Assembly: GCA_003255025.1 (NCBI GenBank)
Contig: QANY01009110.1
Location: forward strand, 1,922,001 to 1,986,000
Direction: 5' to 3'
DNA: 64,000 bases
From: Datisca glomerata
Taxonomy: Eukaryota; Streptophyta; Magnoliopsida; Cucurbitales; Datiscaceae
Within the stretch, counting starts at the first letter, position 1. Each line of letters starts with the position of its first letter. Shown here in pieces: positions 22,560-32,988 of this stretch. Below the pieces are notes generated by a model. The model was given only the letters and a program-made list of their open reading frames with translations. It had not been told where the DNA came from and ran no database searches. A program made the position numbers and the translations under genes.

Positions 22560-23400
22560 GGTTAAAAGGTAAATATATTTCAACAAAAAATGTACAAAAT
22601 ATAGGGGGCATACCCTATGTATTAACAAGATAAACCACCAACAACCTTAAAATTCAACCAAAAATACTATCAAGGGTATCCCCCACTGGTTTGAATCCTA
22701 ATATTCACATCTGACTTTAATATTTTTCTTGTATACCAACACTTTTCCCGAACTATTCTAACTATATCATGAAAGATAATATCATATATCTAATATTACC
22801 TTCAAAACATCTACCATTTCTTTCCAACCAAAAAATATATGCATAAACAGAAAACACAAGTTTGAGAATAAAAGCTCTAAAACTTTGTCCTTTGGTCTAA
22901 CCACAAAGCCAACACAACCAATTCTCCCAACCCAAAGCCACACAACTCAACTCACAAAGCTCCAGAATTTCGGTCCATACACGCTGAACAGAGGGGCAAG
23001 CACAAAAAAAAATGATCTATACTCTCTAGACCGTGAACACAAAACAACAGGCATTATCTGCTATTAAAATCTATTTTTCAATTCTATCTTCAGTAGCTAA
23101 ACGGTTCTTGCAAGCCAGCCAACAAATGAAGGTACATTTAGGGATACAGCCAGAGTACCGAATTAAATTTGTCCACCACGCATTCGGCAAAGGAGACCCC
23201 CCGAATGCTTCATATGCACTGGCCACCGAGAGAAGCTCTCAGATTTGTCCTTAGACTACACCCACACATCATCATCCTGCATCTAAGAGATAGGCAAATA
23301 AGACCGCCGGAGCTCCCTCAAAATAAATGAATTCAGACTAGGCAAGCATCAACCATGAGTAGACAATATATTACAAACTTTTATATTCAACATCCATCAA
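22560..23400 (-). mobile_element. LINE fragment: RT zinc-binding domain and 3' end
   Basis: In broken frames the minus strand reads CTFICWLACKNRLATEDRI, then an IDHFF-like CH motif, then a FWLERNGRCFEG-like stretch. This is the zf-RVT region found after RT in plant non-LTR retrotransposons. Downstream (22590-22640) is a GGTATGCCCCCTATATTTTG-like 3' end common in plant LINEs. The 5' part, including RT, is missing, as expected for 5'-truncated LINE copies. The plus-strand ORFs at 22885 and 23033 are shadows. Confidence 0.72.
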
Positions 23401-23411
23401 ATATAATGTAT

Positions 23412-23750
23412 TGGGTCCTTGATAATTGTTGTATTGGATTCTTGTGCTTTTGATTATTGATAATTATCTTTTTTAGAGATCATGATGACCGTTGCATTGA
23501 GCTAAGGTGTTATCATGATTCATCAATTAGTTTTATTCAAACATTGACATTTTGCCAAAGACAAATTCATTTGTTTATTCCGTCCGAGTTACCTTCCTGG
23601 ACTTTATTTTTGAGCGGGAACCCATCTTCTAAAAGCTCATCCAAATCATCTAAAAGCTCATCCAAATCATCTAAAAGCTCATCCAAATCATCTAAAAGCT
23701 CATCTTCTTAAACCTATTTTTCCACCCTTTTGATAGCACTGAATAATTTA
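23412..23750 (-). pseudogene. Rearranged ORF2 and intergenic scrap
   Basis: On the minus strand, from 23750: an ORF2 piece (GGTGGAAAAATAGG, as at 29226), then a minisatellite made from the ORF2 DLDELLED codons, then ORF2 tail-like sequence (CCAGGAAGG, as at 30663), then intergenic sequence matching 30720-30895 reversed. The order differs from ORF2, since KIGF comes before DELL. It therefore arose by duplication and deletion. The Lys/Ser-rich plus-strand ORF (23457-23711) is not a gene. Confidence 0.65.
23628..23703 (-). repeat. 21-bp minisatellite from ORF2 codons
   Basis: The plus strand repeats TCTAAAAGCTCATCCAAATCA at 23628, 23649 and 23670, plus a partial copy at 23691. On the minus strand each unit codes for a D-D-L-D-E-L-L heptad. 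ORF2 of EPRV-4 holds one such unit (DLDELLED at about 29154). The array is in frame and leucine-heptad-like. Confidence 0.8.
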
Positions 23751-23762
23751 GTTAGTTGAGTC

Positions 23763-23875
23763 ATGAGTAGATTATTTAGAAGTAATTCTTCTAGTAGTAA
23801 TAGGTCTACAATATAACCTCAATACCTGACATTGTAAATGATGAACATATTAAATTAGCAGATGATCAAGTAGAC
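23763..23875 (+). pseudogene. Duplicated movement protein start
   Basis: ATGAGTAGATTATTTAGAAG and about 30 further codons repeat the MP start at 24220, with a stop after some 16 codons. Just after the codons for the DDQVD residues the sequence jumps to leader. This mirrors the MP-start-then-leader arrangement at 20760-20416. Confidence 0.7.
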
Positions 23876-24219
23876 TAATATTATTGTTTGCTTATTTACT
23901 TACATGAATAAATACTTATATCTAATCTCACTCTCCGCCCAAGTGACTGGTTCTTCTTATAATTGATTATTTCTCTGTATTATTTGTATACTTAATCTGT
24001 GAATCTATTTATCAGATACTGACGTATCAGCTTCTATTTGGTTAGCTTCAAGGACCTAGGTAAGACCTCTTAGATACGTAAATCGTGAAAGTAGGGTTGT
24101 TGTAGAGGTGAAAGGGAGAAGAGTGAATCCTAATAGGAGGTTGTAGAAGTCATCACAAGGTAAGTAACAAAATACAGTATGAAATTCTCAATAACAAGAA
24201 TAATTTAGTTAGCTGAGCC
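23876..24219 (+). promoter_or_regulatory. EPRV-4 leader
   Basis: Leader sequence with CTCTCCGCCCAAGTGACTGG and the conserved stretch GGTTAGCTTCAAGGACCTAG upstream of the ORF1 ATG at 24220. The PBS part is missing because of the duplication join at 23876. Leaders of this family are long and translated by shunting or reinitiation; I cannot show that here. Confidence 0.65.
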
Positions 24220-25060
24220 ATGAGTAGATTATTTAGAAGTAATTCTTTTAGTAGTAATAGATCTACAATAACCTCAATTCAGGACATAATACATGATGGA
24301 CATATTGAATTAGCAGATGATCAAGTAGATCATAGGGTATGGAATATACCTAAAATTTTCAATAAAAATATTTATAAATTAACATGGTCTGTTGCTTCCT
24401 CCAATCCTCAGCATCATGTAAAACAATTGAAAAAATATATGCTCTTGGGAAATAACATGAAACATGTCAATTACTTTCCTATAATGCAACAAAGCATCAT
24501 ATTTAAGAAGGATATAATTTTCTTCATTTTGGACTAGTCCAGATTGGAGTTAAACCACTCACAAGAAGAGGCCTAAATACCTCTGTCTTGCTAGCCTTGC
24601 GAGATGCAAGATTTATAAATTTTAATGATAGTATTTTAGGATTAATTGAATCCTCACTTTGTAATGGTCCAATCTATTTTGATTATTTTCCAGATCTGTT
24701 CGTTAGTTTAGCCGATCTCCATATTTTGAAATCATTAACTTCAAATATTAAAACTAGTGGTTATCAGGTCCTAGAAGACACCCGACCTCTAGCTTTAATC
24801 TTCAGAATTTATTACAAAGTTACCAAAACGAATATGGATTTTCAAGCTATCAGTAGGAGTCCAAAGAATGAAACCCTATTGATTTAATCTAACCATAATA
24901 ATGCCAATATTAAAGTTCCTAAAACAATTAGGTGGTCTGATATAATTTACCTACAAATTGACTTTTAACTAATGAAAGTCAACCTACTTCAATTCAAAGA
25001 TCAATTGAAGATATAGATTACATCCAGTAGTATATGGATGGTACTGTAAAGATTAACTTT
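24220..25060 (+). pseudogene. EPRV-4 movement protein
   Basis: It starts MSRLFRSNSFSSNRSTI (24220-24537) and continues after a frameshift near 24540 through 24588-24887. Recognisable 30K-superfamily parts are IYKLTWSVASSNPQHHVKQ, VLALRDARFINFNDSILGLI and LIFRIYYKV. About 280 codons in all, the usual core size. It would form plasmodesmal tubules or assist transport of virus. The ATG follows the leader directly. Broken by at least one frameshift and several stops. Confidence 0.75.
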
Positions 25061-26774
25061 CAATCATCTTCTAGTCCCCCCCAAATATTCCTTTTTCGAA
25101 TCATCCATTAATAATAACCAAAATCTTAGGATTCAACAATTAGAACAAGAATTAAAAAAATTACAAATTTAAAATTTAAGACTTAAAGGTATTGCCACAA
25201 GTTCTCAAGTTAGCCAGTCAATCTTTGATAATAAATCTAATCAATCTGATGAAGTTGAAGCACCCACTAGATCAGATTTCTAAGGAAGCCTTCACTCTGT
25301 TAATCCTCAACTCTTAGTTCTGAATATAGGAACCATGAGTCAAGAATATAAACCAGATTGGGAAGGTCTGACCCAACACAATAATGACCCAGCTGATCTA
25401 GGTAGACGTAATAGGTTCAGAGATTCATATAATATGGACTAAAGAAAAATTATACTTGCTGAATGGAAGACATTCAGTGTAGTATCTACTAGTCACCCTC
25501 CTCTTGAGAAAATTATGGTTAATCATAAAAATTCTTTAATCAGTGCTTCTCCTTTCAAAATTATGAAGGAAGAAGACCCAAACAAAAAAGTAGTTAAACA
25601 ACTCAACTATACGAATTAGAGTCTAATTATAATAGGAAAATAATTAGACAAAATTGAGAATAAGGTTGATATTCTTAATGAACCTAAACCTAACGAATCC
25701 CTGAAAGAAAAACCTTTAATAAATCTTTCAGATAAAACTACTTTAAAAATCATTCCAATTAATAAAAAGATTGATAAAATGATTAATGAATTAAAAAATA
25801 AATTTATAGAGTCATCTTCTTCTGTTAAAATTATTAATCAAGACAATAGTTCAGAATCTAAGTCTGAAAGAATTGGTGAAATATTTCAAGAATTGAAAGT
25901 AATTAACCAAAATGATAATTCAGATTCAGAAAGTCATAGGTCAGAACCAACCTATGAATCATCCACAATAAGGGAATTTTCAAATATTAACAATATTGAA
26001 AAAATATTTAAGAATTTAGAAATCAATAAATTAGAAAGAAAATGGCATAAGAAACCAATCTCTCCTGACATTCAAATTACTGAATCTTCTCTTGTTAATC
26101 AATTTTTTATTCCTGCAGAAAATTATGTGAATGGAATATTGATGGTCTCTCTGAATAGAAAGTCAAATATATTACAACACATGGTAATGGTAGCTAACAG
26201 CTACATTACCACCCACAATTTACTTCATGAAGAAGTAATAAATTTTCTAGTCACGGGATTTACATGAATGCTCCATTTTCAGTGGGAAAAATATCTCACA
26301 AAAGAATCCAAAATTATCATTCTTTCAGCAGTAAAGATTGATGCTGAAGGAAACCCAATTATTGGAGAAAATCATGAAACAATACCTGATGGAATTAATA
26401 CACTCCTTTATATAATTATTGAACATTTCATTAGTACGTCAAGTAATATTTCTTCACGTATTCATGATCAATTAACAAATCTCAGGTGTCCAATCTTAAG
26501 TTATTTTAATTGGTATATAACTTATATTTTTATCCATAGTTATGTCAAGGGATGATAGTAATCAACCTTTTTGGGAAAAAAAATTATTAATGGATTGCCC
26601 AATCTATTTACACACAAAATAAGAACAGTCCTTATTAATGACCTAGGTAATATAGATTATGATAGTCTAACCTATGGAATAATAATTATAATAATACATA
26701 AGGAAGGATTAAAAATGTGTGTTGACATGAAAACCAGCAAACAAATTAAAAAAGAAAGTAAAACTGCTAAATGA
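25061..26774 (+). pseudogene. EPRV-4 ORF1 linker and coat protein
   Basis: Linker pieces match EPRV-3 (LEQELKKL-like coil near 25140; DWEGLTQHNNDPADLGRR near 25360). Frame 25779-26267 carries the repeat unit HRSEPTYESSTI and the capsid start (PDIQITESSLVNQFFIPAEN). A TGA at 26265-26267 splits the capsid at the same codon as EPRV-2. The rest lies in 26268-26555 (FQWEKYLTKESKII, DGINTLLYIIIEHF) and 26571-26774. The linker is shorter than in EPRV-2 and EPRV-3. Confidence 0.75.
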
Positions 26775-27484
26775 GTTAGGTAATTTTTGTGAGCAATACG
26801 GTTTACCCTCGATTGCCTCTTCTCAGAAAAATAGAAAAAATTCCCACCTAAACCCTAGAAGGTCTCACAAACCCTATAAAAAATTATCATAAAAACAAGA
26901 ATAAGAATTTTGATCAATCCTTCTCAAAGAATAAAAAGTTTGATAAACGATTCCCTAAGAATAAAAATTATTCTAGGAAGAGGTTTACTAAAAAATTTGA
27001 TAAAAGTAATATTATGTGTTTCAATTGTGGCAAGAAAGGTCATCTTTCTAACACCTGTCCAGTTAAGAATAAAATTAACCAATTAAAAATTTCTGAAGAA
27101 GATAAACATGAATTGTTTAGAATCTTAGAAACAATAGATTATTATGAAAATGATAGTGAAGATTTAGGAGAATATAAAACACCTGAATCCTCTAAAACCG
27201 AATCCTCAAGTTCTGATAGTGATTCTCCTAACATCATTATGGGGTGTAGGGATAGTTGTTGTCAAAAAATTATCGTCCTAAGTAAAAATGAAGAACAAGA
27301 AACCCTCTTGTTAGATTTAATTAGCAAAATTGAAAATCCAGTACTAAAACAAGAATACCTTAAAAGACTTAAAAATGCAATTCTGAAGAAAGAAAATACT
27401 AAGTCTAATAATAATACCGCAAGTCAATCACAAACCCTTGTAAATTTTAATAGGGTAAAAGGGAAAGTGAAAGAAGTTACCTGA
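26775..27484 (+). pseudogene. EPRV-4 zinc-knuckle region
   Basis: A basic region (26820-27010) leads to CFNCGKKGHLSNTC at 27017-27058, a perfect C-X2-C-X4-H-X4-C knuckle for RNA binding. An acidic Ser-rich stretch and a charged end (LLDLISKIENPVLKQEYLKR) follow. The 156-codon part from 27014 is open. Upstream frame is broken near 26880. It is the best-preserved lineage-1 knuckle in the window. Confidence 0.8.
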
Positions 27485-28260
27485 CAAGAACTTCAAAAAG
27501 AAATTAAAAATATTAAAATAGAAATAAAAGAATTAAAAGAATCTAACACAGAAATAAAAGAAAAATTAATCCTTTTAAAAATAGAAAATCCAATTAATAA
27601 ACAAGAATTAAATGAACCTAATAAATTACTAATTTATGATAATGAGAATAAAGAACCTATTAACTGTCAAGATGATGAAAATTTCATCCAAATACTTAAC
27701 TACATCAAAATCAAGAAATGACACATAATGGTTAGAATAATTATTCAAGATTTTGATTTTTCAACAATGACTCTTGTTGATTTAAGAGCAGATTTGAATT
27801 GTATACAGGAATGACTAGTTTCAACCAAGTACTTCAAGAAGATGAAAGAATCTCTGTTTTCTGCCAATGGTACTCAAATGCATATTAATTACTAAATCCA
27901 CACAGTTCATATTCTTCAAGATGATGTATGTTTCAAAATGCATTTGTCTTAGTAAAGAATATGCCGGATAAAATAATTTTGTGTTTACCATTCATTTCTT
28001 TATTGTATCATTTCACAACAGAGTATAATGTGATAATTACTTATCCCATAGATGAACCTATTAAATTCAAATTTCTTTCTTTTTCTCACAATAAGAATTT
28101 GAAAAATTTAAAACAGAATTATGTTTTCAAATCCATATATTCAATCTCTTGTAAAAAGAAACAATTGGGGTTTTTACAAAAAGGAATAAAATTGAGAAAA
28201 ATTGAAGCACAGCTTCGGAAACCTAATCTTCGAGATCAAATTAAAATCTTTGAGCAATGA
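27485..28260 (+). pseudogene. EPRV-4 protease region
   Basis: After a Lys/Glu-rich coil (27485-27640) comes protease sequence. The active-site box reads D-L-R-A-D (about 27779), so the S-G pair is lost. The FVLVKNMPDKIILCLPFISL stretch (27937) is the conserved second half. The 110-codon frame 27928-28260 ends with the start of RT. The enzyme is inactive. Confidence 0.75.
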
Positions 28261-28900
28261 GTTCATCGTCTAGTGATTAATTATAAGTCTCTTGACAATA
28301 TTGTACGATGGATAAAATATTCAATACTAAACAAAAGAGACTTAGTCAACATATTTAGAATTTCTGATATATCCTCTAAGTCTAGCATAAAAACTGGATG
28401 TTGGTAAAACCAGGTAAATAAGATTGAGAAATACAAGATTATATTTGATCATTATAATTGGAAAATAATGCCATTTGATCTTAGATCTGCTCCAAGTAAA
28501 ATTCAGAATATAATAATTGAACTCTTTAATCAATTTGCTGATTTATCGATTGTCTGTATTAATAACATTCTTATTAAACAATACTGGTTAAGTTACTTGA
28601 TTGTTTATAATTGTGAATATGTTAAACAATACTGGAACTATTTTAAATTATTTGCCAGGATAATAAAACAAAATAGCTTAGTTATCTCTACAAATAGAAC
28701 CAAACTCTTTCAGAATAGATTTCCAGGACTTGAAATTTATTATTTCATTAATCAAATCATACAATTTTCCTTGATTCAAAAATGTCTTCTAAAAATTAAC
28801 TGCAAATCTGCAAAATGTATTTTGAATGGAAAAATGTTACTTCCAAACAAATTCTTGCTATGTAGCAGCCTATTCTCAGTACTTTTAATTTCAATGTCCA
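28261..28900 (+). pseudogene. EPRV-4 shortened RT and RNase H
   Basis: RT pieces: INYKSLDNIV-like near 28275, MPFDLRSAPSKIQNIIIELF at 28468, then the catalytic box as C-I-N-N-I (about 28552). Compared with EPRV-7, part of the palm is missing and a stretch including KQYW and LIVY is added after the box. EPRV-1 and EPRV-2 share this. RNase H is reduced to its ends. From 28468 the frame stays open into ORF2, giving a 457-codon hybrid to 29841. Confidence 0.75.
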
Positions 28901-30705
28901 GTTCATTAATAATCCAATTCCTGACCTTCTTTCTTGTAAATTTATGTAGGGAATCATTCCAAGATTCTACAATGGAGGAATTTAAAAATTCTGGCCAATT
29001 AGAATACGGAAAGGTAGAACCGAAAATACTCAATCAAAATTCTTTTAAAATCAAGAAGTTCAATAGCAGAGCAACTGCTTTTTGTTCAAAATCCCCATTT
29101 ATTAATTATGATCATAATAAATTTGAATATCCAAGAAATGAATGGATTAATGATTTGGATGAGCTTTTAGAAGATGTTGGATTGAATGATGACTTCAATG
29201 CGACATTAATTCAGTGGTATCAAAATGGTGGAAAAATAGGTTTTCCCAAAGATAATGAAATTTGTTATGATAATAGTCAAATTTTAACTGTAAACCTTTT
29301 GGGACAAGCAATATTTAAAATTGAATTTTCAAATAAAACAATAGAAGAATTTCCGATTCCAGAAGGAACTTTTTTCATAATGTTTGACGGAATTCAAAAA
29401 AGTAATAGGCACGCAATAGAATCCTTAACTGAAGGAATCAATATTACTTTCAGAAATTATGTGAGAATGATGAATGGTTTAATAATAGAAGAGTCTTTGG
29501 CTCAACAATTGGCCCTTACGGCCCAAATCAAAGAGGAGTCTTCTACTCCTAACCAAACTGAATCAACAATACTTTGGTCCAATAGACCCAATTACCAATC
29601 AACCCTGGTTAACCAACTTGACCCATTCTCAATATCCTTTGATGCCCAATCAATTTTGAAATACAAGAAATCATCATTTAATTTTCAAAACATAGAAAGT
29701 GAAAATCTCTTTCATATTGAGCCTCCATTTGCTCATTTGAAGGATCCTACTCAAATTGCCGAAGCCCATCTCATTCCTAAATTTGGCTATATCCTTAGAC
29801 ATAGTAACAAAAATCTCAGTTTTGCATATGTATTCTCTTAAAAACAGAATTCATAAAATTGGCCCAATTAGCAATTCTGGGGAAATAATCCTTTACCATA
29901 CTTTCTCTATCCTCAAAGTCATAACTATGGAGGATTGGAGAATCCATCCTTAAAGTTTCAAAATAATTTTAAATAAAAAATAATATAATTATTTTGACTA
30001 TATTGATGCAAGGCACATGATTTTCTTGCATCAAAATAATGATTTCTCTCACTTTTGGCTTTTAAATTTTGATAACACTTCCAAAATTGATTTTCCAAAT
30101 TGGTTCATAAAATGGTGGTCCATTCATGGTCTTACCTTAGAATTTTTTTCAATTGATTTACAATAATGTTCCAATTTATTTTTGAAGGTTTACAAGCCCT
30201 CACAAATTTAGGTCTCCCTTCCCCAAATACTTTGTTTTTAATAAAATACAAAATACCTTAGATTTTGAAATGGAAATACTCAATGGAAAATGAAATCCTC
30301 ACTAGAGAATATTATGTCAAATGGTGGAATGAATTAAATACCCAAAAAATTATTGCATCCATCAATTATGAATTTACAAGTGTTCATCTTAATATGAGAC
30401 TAGCAAATCCTTTCATCAAAGCTCCATTAAAAATTAATGAACTCATTGACCTAGATCCACAAATAAAACTATCTAGTCCAAGTTCTTCCAAACCCGAATC
30501 AAAATTCGATATACAAACCCTCTTCAAAGGGAAAATCAAAGGGCACAAATCCAAAGTCCAAATTAAAGAAAAATTACTCCAAGAAATACTTCTCCTTTTG
30601 GAGGGAAATAATGAATCTGACTCTGAATCACTTACAGAGTCAAGTTACGAAACAAGAGGAATCCAGGAAGGCCACTCTTCAGGAATTGAAGGACACATCC
30701 AATAA
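28901..30705 (+). pseudogene. EPRV-4 ORF2, the best-preserved copy
   Basis: Open from RT through 29841, then again at 30265-30705. Features in order: WINDLDELLEDVGL (about 29142), LIQWYQNGGKIGFPKDNEIC, FPIPEGTFFIMFDGIQK (about 29353), a Gln-rich AQQLALTAQIK segment, YSMENEILTREYYVKWWNEL (about 30278) and a Ser/Lys/Glu-rich tail. The frame break lies between about 29842 and 30264. No known enzyme motif is visible. It matches the second ORF of two-ORF florendo-like viruses. A minus-strand frame at 28776-29033 is a shadow. Confidence 0.72.
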
Positions 30706-31073
30706 TGATGATCTCAGTAATAATTCAAACGAAATAAACAAAGGAATTTGCCTTTGAATAAAACTAACTGATGAATCATGATAGCTCAATGCAACGGTCA
30801 TGATGATCTCCAAGAAAAAACAATTATCAATAATCAAAAGCAGAAGTGTCCAATACAACAATTATCAAAGACCCAAATATACAATTATATAGGACACAAC
30901 CACAACAATTTCTGCATAATTAATCTGTTCACCGCCTGTTATGACTGGTTTTTGATATTATTATTTACTTATTTTCTTACATGAATAATTGCTTATATAT
31001 AATCTCACTCTCCACCCAAGTGGCTGGTTATTCTTATAATTGATTATTTCTCTATATTATTTGTTTATATATA
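30706..31073 (+). promoter_or_regulatory. EPRV-4 intergenic region, shortened
   Basis: Starts like the EPRV-2 intergenic region (TCATGATAGCTCAATGCAAC, CAATTATCAA motifs) but jumps at about 30895 to leader sequence (TTCTGCATAATTAATCTG, then CTCTCCACCCAAGTGGCTGG). The TATA and PBS parts are missing. It stops at about 31073, where EPRV-5 begins. Confidence 0.65.
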
Positions 31074-31079
31074 TAATCA

Positions 31080-31600
31080 TTTTCACCTTTGATATGTTCA
31101 ATATCAAAATCAAATACTGATAATAAGCTTTGCCAAGAAGAAAATATCTACTTTGAAGCAAGATTCTGTACGTCTTTCTTAAATATTTGTTTCGCTACGG
31201 AACAGTCAACTCTAATAAGAAAATACTGGTTAAGTAAATCATGCTGAAATTTGAGAACACATTTAACAATGGCTAAACATTCATGTTTAATGGTTGAATA
31301 ATTAAGTGCTGGTCCTTTCCAAACTCTGGAGGTAAACCTTAGGAGTTCTCAAATTTCAGCATTTAGAGGATAAAACTAAGCCATTTCTGATAATAATATT
31401 CTTAAAAATATGCAGATGCTTAACATACTGATTAATGGATGATGAGAAAATTAAGACATCATCAATGTAACATATAATAAATTCAGTATATGGATTGAAA
31501 ATATCATTCATGATATGTTGAAATTCTGAAGGTCCATTCTTAACACCGAATGGTAAAACATTCCACTCATAATGACCAAAGGGAACCGTAAATGTTATTT
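31080..31600 (-). pseudogene. EPRV-5 RNase H end with internal deletion (left copy)
   Basis: 31080-31330 and 31345-31520 match 37920-38180 and 38575-38735. About 395 bp in between are missing here, with the join near 31345. The coded part is the RNase H C-terminus and, further right, the region after the RT catalytic box. The left end coincides with the switch to the EPRV-4 leader. Confidence 0.7.
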
Positions 31601-32100
31601 TATACCTGTCCTATTCAACAATCTGGATTTGCCAAAATCCTGATTTTAAATCACTTAGAAAAATTACTGAATCATGTAAGAGATCTAAAAGATCCTTCTT
31701 ATTCGGGATATGATACCTAATCCATTGGAGAGCATCATTAAACAGTTTATAATTAATAACTAAACAAGGTTGTCCTTGTTCAATCTCAACAAATTTTATA
31801 AACATAGAATGATGTGTAACTCCAAGGAGACTTACTAGGTCTAATGAGTTTTTTCTATAAGAGGGATTCAATTTATGTTTTGTAAATATCAAGATATTCC
31901 TTCTTCATCTGGCTAGGTCTAGATTTAGTAGGAATATATTTTTCATCAAAATCCTGGTGATAAGGAAGAGAAATAATATGTTTCTTTCTGTTCTAAAAGC
32001 ATTCGGCAAATCACCGCAAATTTCAGTTTGAAATTCTATTAGAATAACTTTGACTTTATTCTAGATAAAAGGCTGCTAAATTTTATGTTCTAGAGTAAGA
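31601..32100 (-). pseudogene. EPRV-5 reverse transcriptase
   Basis: The 93-codon frame at 31611-31892 holds LVINYKLFNDALQWIRYHIP and LSDLKSGFWQIQIVE, the RT fingers and the first catalytic Asp region (D in place within LSDLKSGFW). The palm continues to the left (about 31500-31610) in another frame. The N-terminal part (31893-32100) is broken. Function: synthesis of viral DNA from the pregenomic RNA. Confidence 0.78.
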
Positions 32101-32520
32101 AATTGATCTTCTTTCTGAATAAAATTAATTTGATTTTTTTATGTTGTATAAATCTTTAATAAGATCTAATTCTTTGGTATACCGTTTTGTAATAAATTCA
32201 AAAATAATTTGCCTATTGTTAATGGTAGTATAAGTACCATTAGTATCAATTTTATCCATAGGCATCAATAAACACATAAAAGAATTGCCCAGGATAATAT
32301 TTTGAGTCATATTTTTTAATAAAACAAATGATGTAGGTAAACAAATACCTTTATTACAGATTAAAAATTCTGGTAATTTAAATTCTATTTTCATTCTGTT
32401 ACCACTTGCCCTGGTAAGAGATTATGTGATTTTCTGAAAATACTTAGTAGGGATAAAACCCTCTTGAATACAGTTCATATCAGCCCCTGTATCAATAAGA
32501 GCGATAACATCTTTTATTAT
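32101..32520 (-). pseudogene. EPRV-5 aspartic protease
   Basis: The minus strand keeps the active-site box D-T-G-A-D at about 32486-32500. After a frame break follows the second half SFVLLKNMTQNIILGNSFMC (32125-32394). The box differs from lineage 1, which has D-S-G-A-D in EPRV-1, and is intact. Confidence 0.78.
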
Positions 32521-32988
32521 AACATCAGGTTTGATAATAAAAGTAATTATGGTTTACATCTTTTGAAAGGTAACTTGATTCATAATCATAAGGTACTAGA
32601 TGTTGTTATCCTGATGAGGAGGAGAAGAACATTAGGGATCAATATGATTCTTGCCTTTGAAGGAAAGCTCTTGTTTAAAAAGGGCAAGATCTTGAAAAAT
32701 GATTTGATTGATAGCCTGTAACTGTTTGACTTGTGTTTTGAGAAGATGGACTTCCATTTTCAGGTCCTGGATAGTAGTGGGTTCTTCAGTAATGGATTTA
32801 TTCTATATGCGATTCATAATCTCACGCATAATGTAACTTTCTGTAGGGAGAATTTCTTAAATATTGTGATCCTTGAGGTGATCCTTATATAAGGTTTCTA
32901 AAAATTTTAATTTTGTCTCCGGATCCTGTATCTGGTCAGCAAAGCTAAGCATATTCTTATGGGTTTCTATTAGAACATTGATACTAGG
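32521..32988 (-). pseudogene. EPRV-5 spacer between zinc knuckle and protease
   Basis: Degraded coding sequence with a short coil-like stretch readable on the minus strand (about 32700-32790). Lineage 1 has a Lys/Glu-rich coil at the same place (27485-27640). Nothing more specific is visible. The 85-codon plus-strand frame at 32464-32721 is a shadow. Confidence 0.45.

Larger units (their letters stand above)
23763..31073 (+). mobile_element. EPRV-4: the most complete copy of lineage 1
   Basis: The plus strand has the duplicated MP start, leader, MP, linker, coat protein, zinc knuckle, protease, shortened RT/RNase H, ORF2 and an intergenic region reaching into a second leader piece (to about 31073). 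All ORF1 domains are present but cut by frameshifts and stops. Sequence past ORF2 that repeats the leader (30910-31073) suggests integration of circular or concatenated viral DNA. EPRV-5 follows in the opposite orientation. Confidence 0.88.

Noticed and set aside
23628..23703. Possible CRISPR-like array
   Set aside because: Units are contiguous with no spacers, and the genome is a plant.
23457..23711. Plus-strand ORF with a Ser/Lys-rich repeat tail
   Set aside because: The repeat is the antisense of an ORF2-derived minisatellite, and the rest is antisense of viral intergenic sequence.
32464..32721. 85-codon plus-strand ORF
   Set aside because: Antisense to the EPRV-5 protease and spacer, which explain the sequence better.
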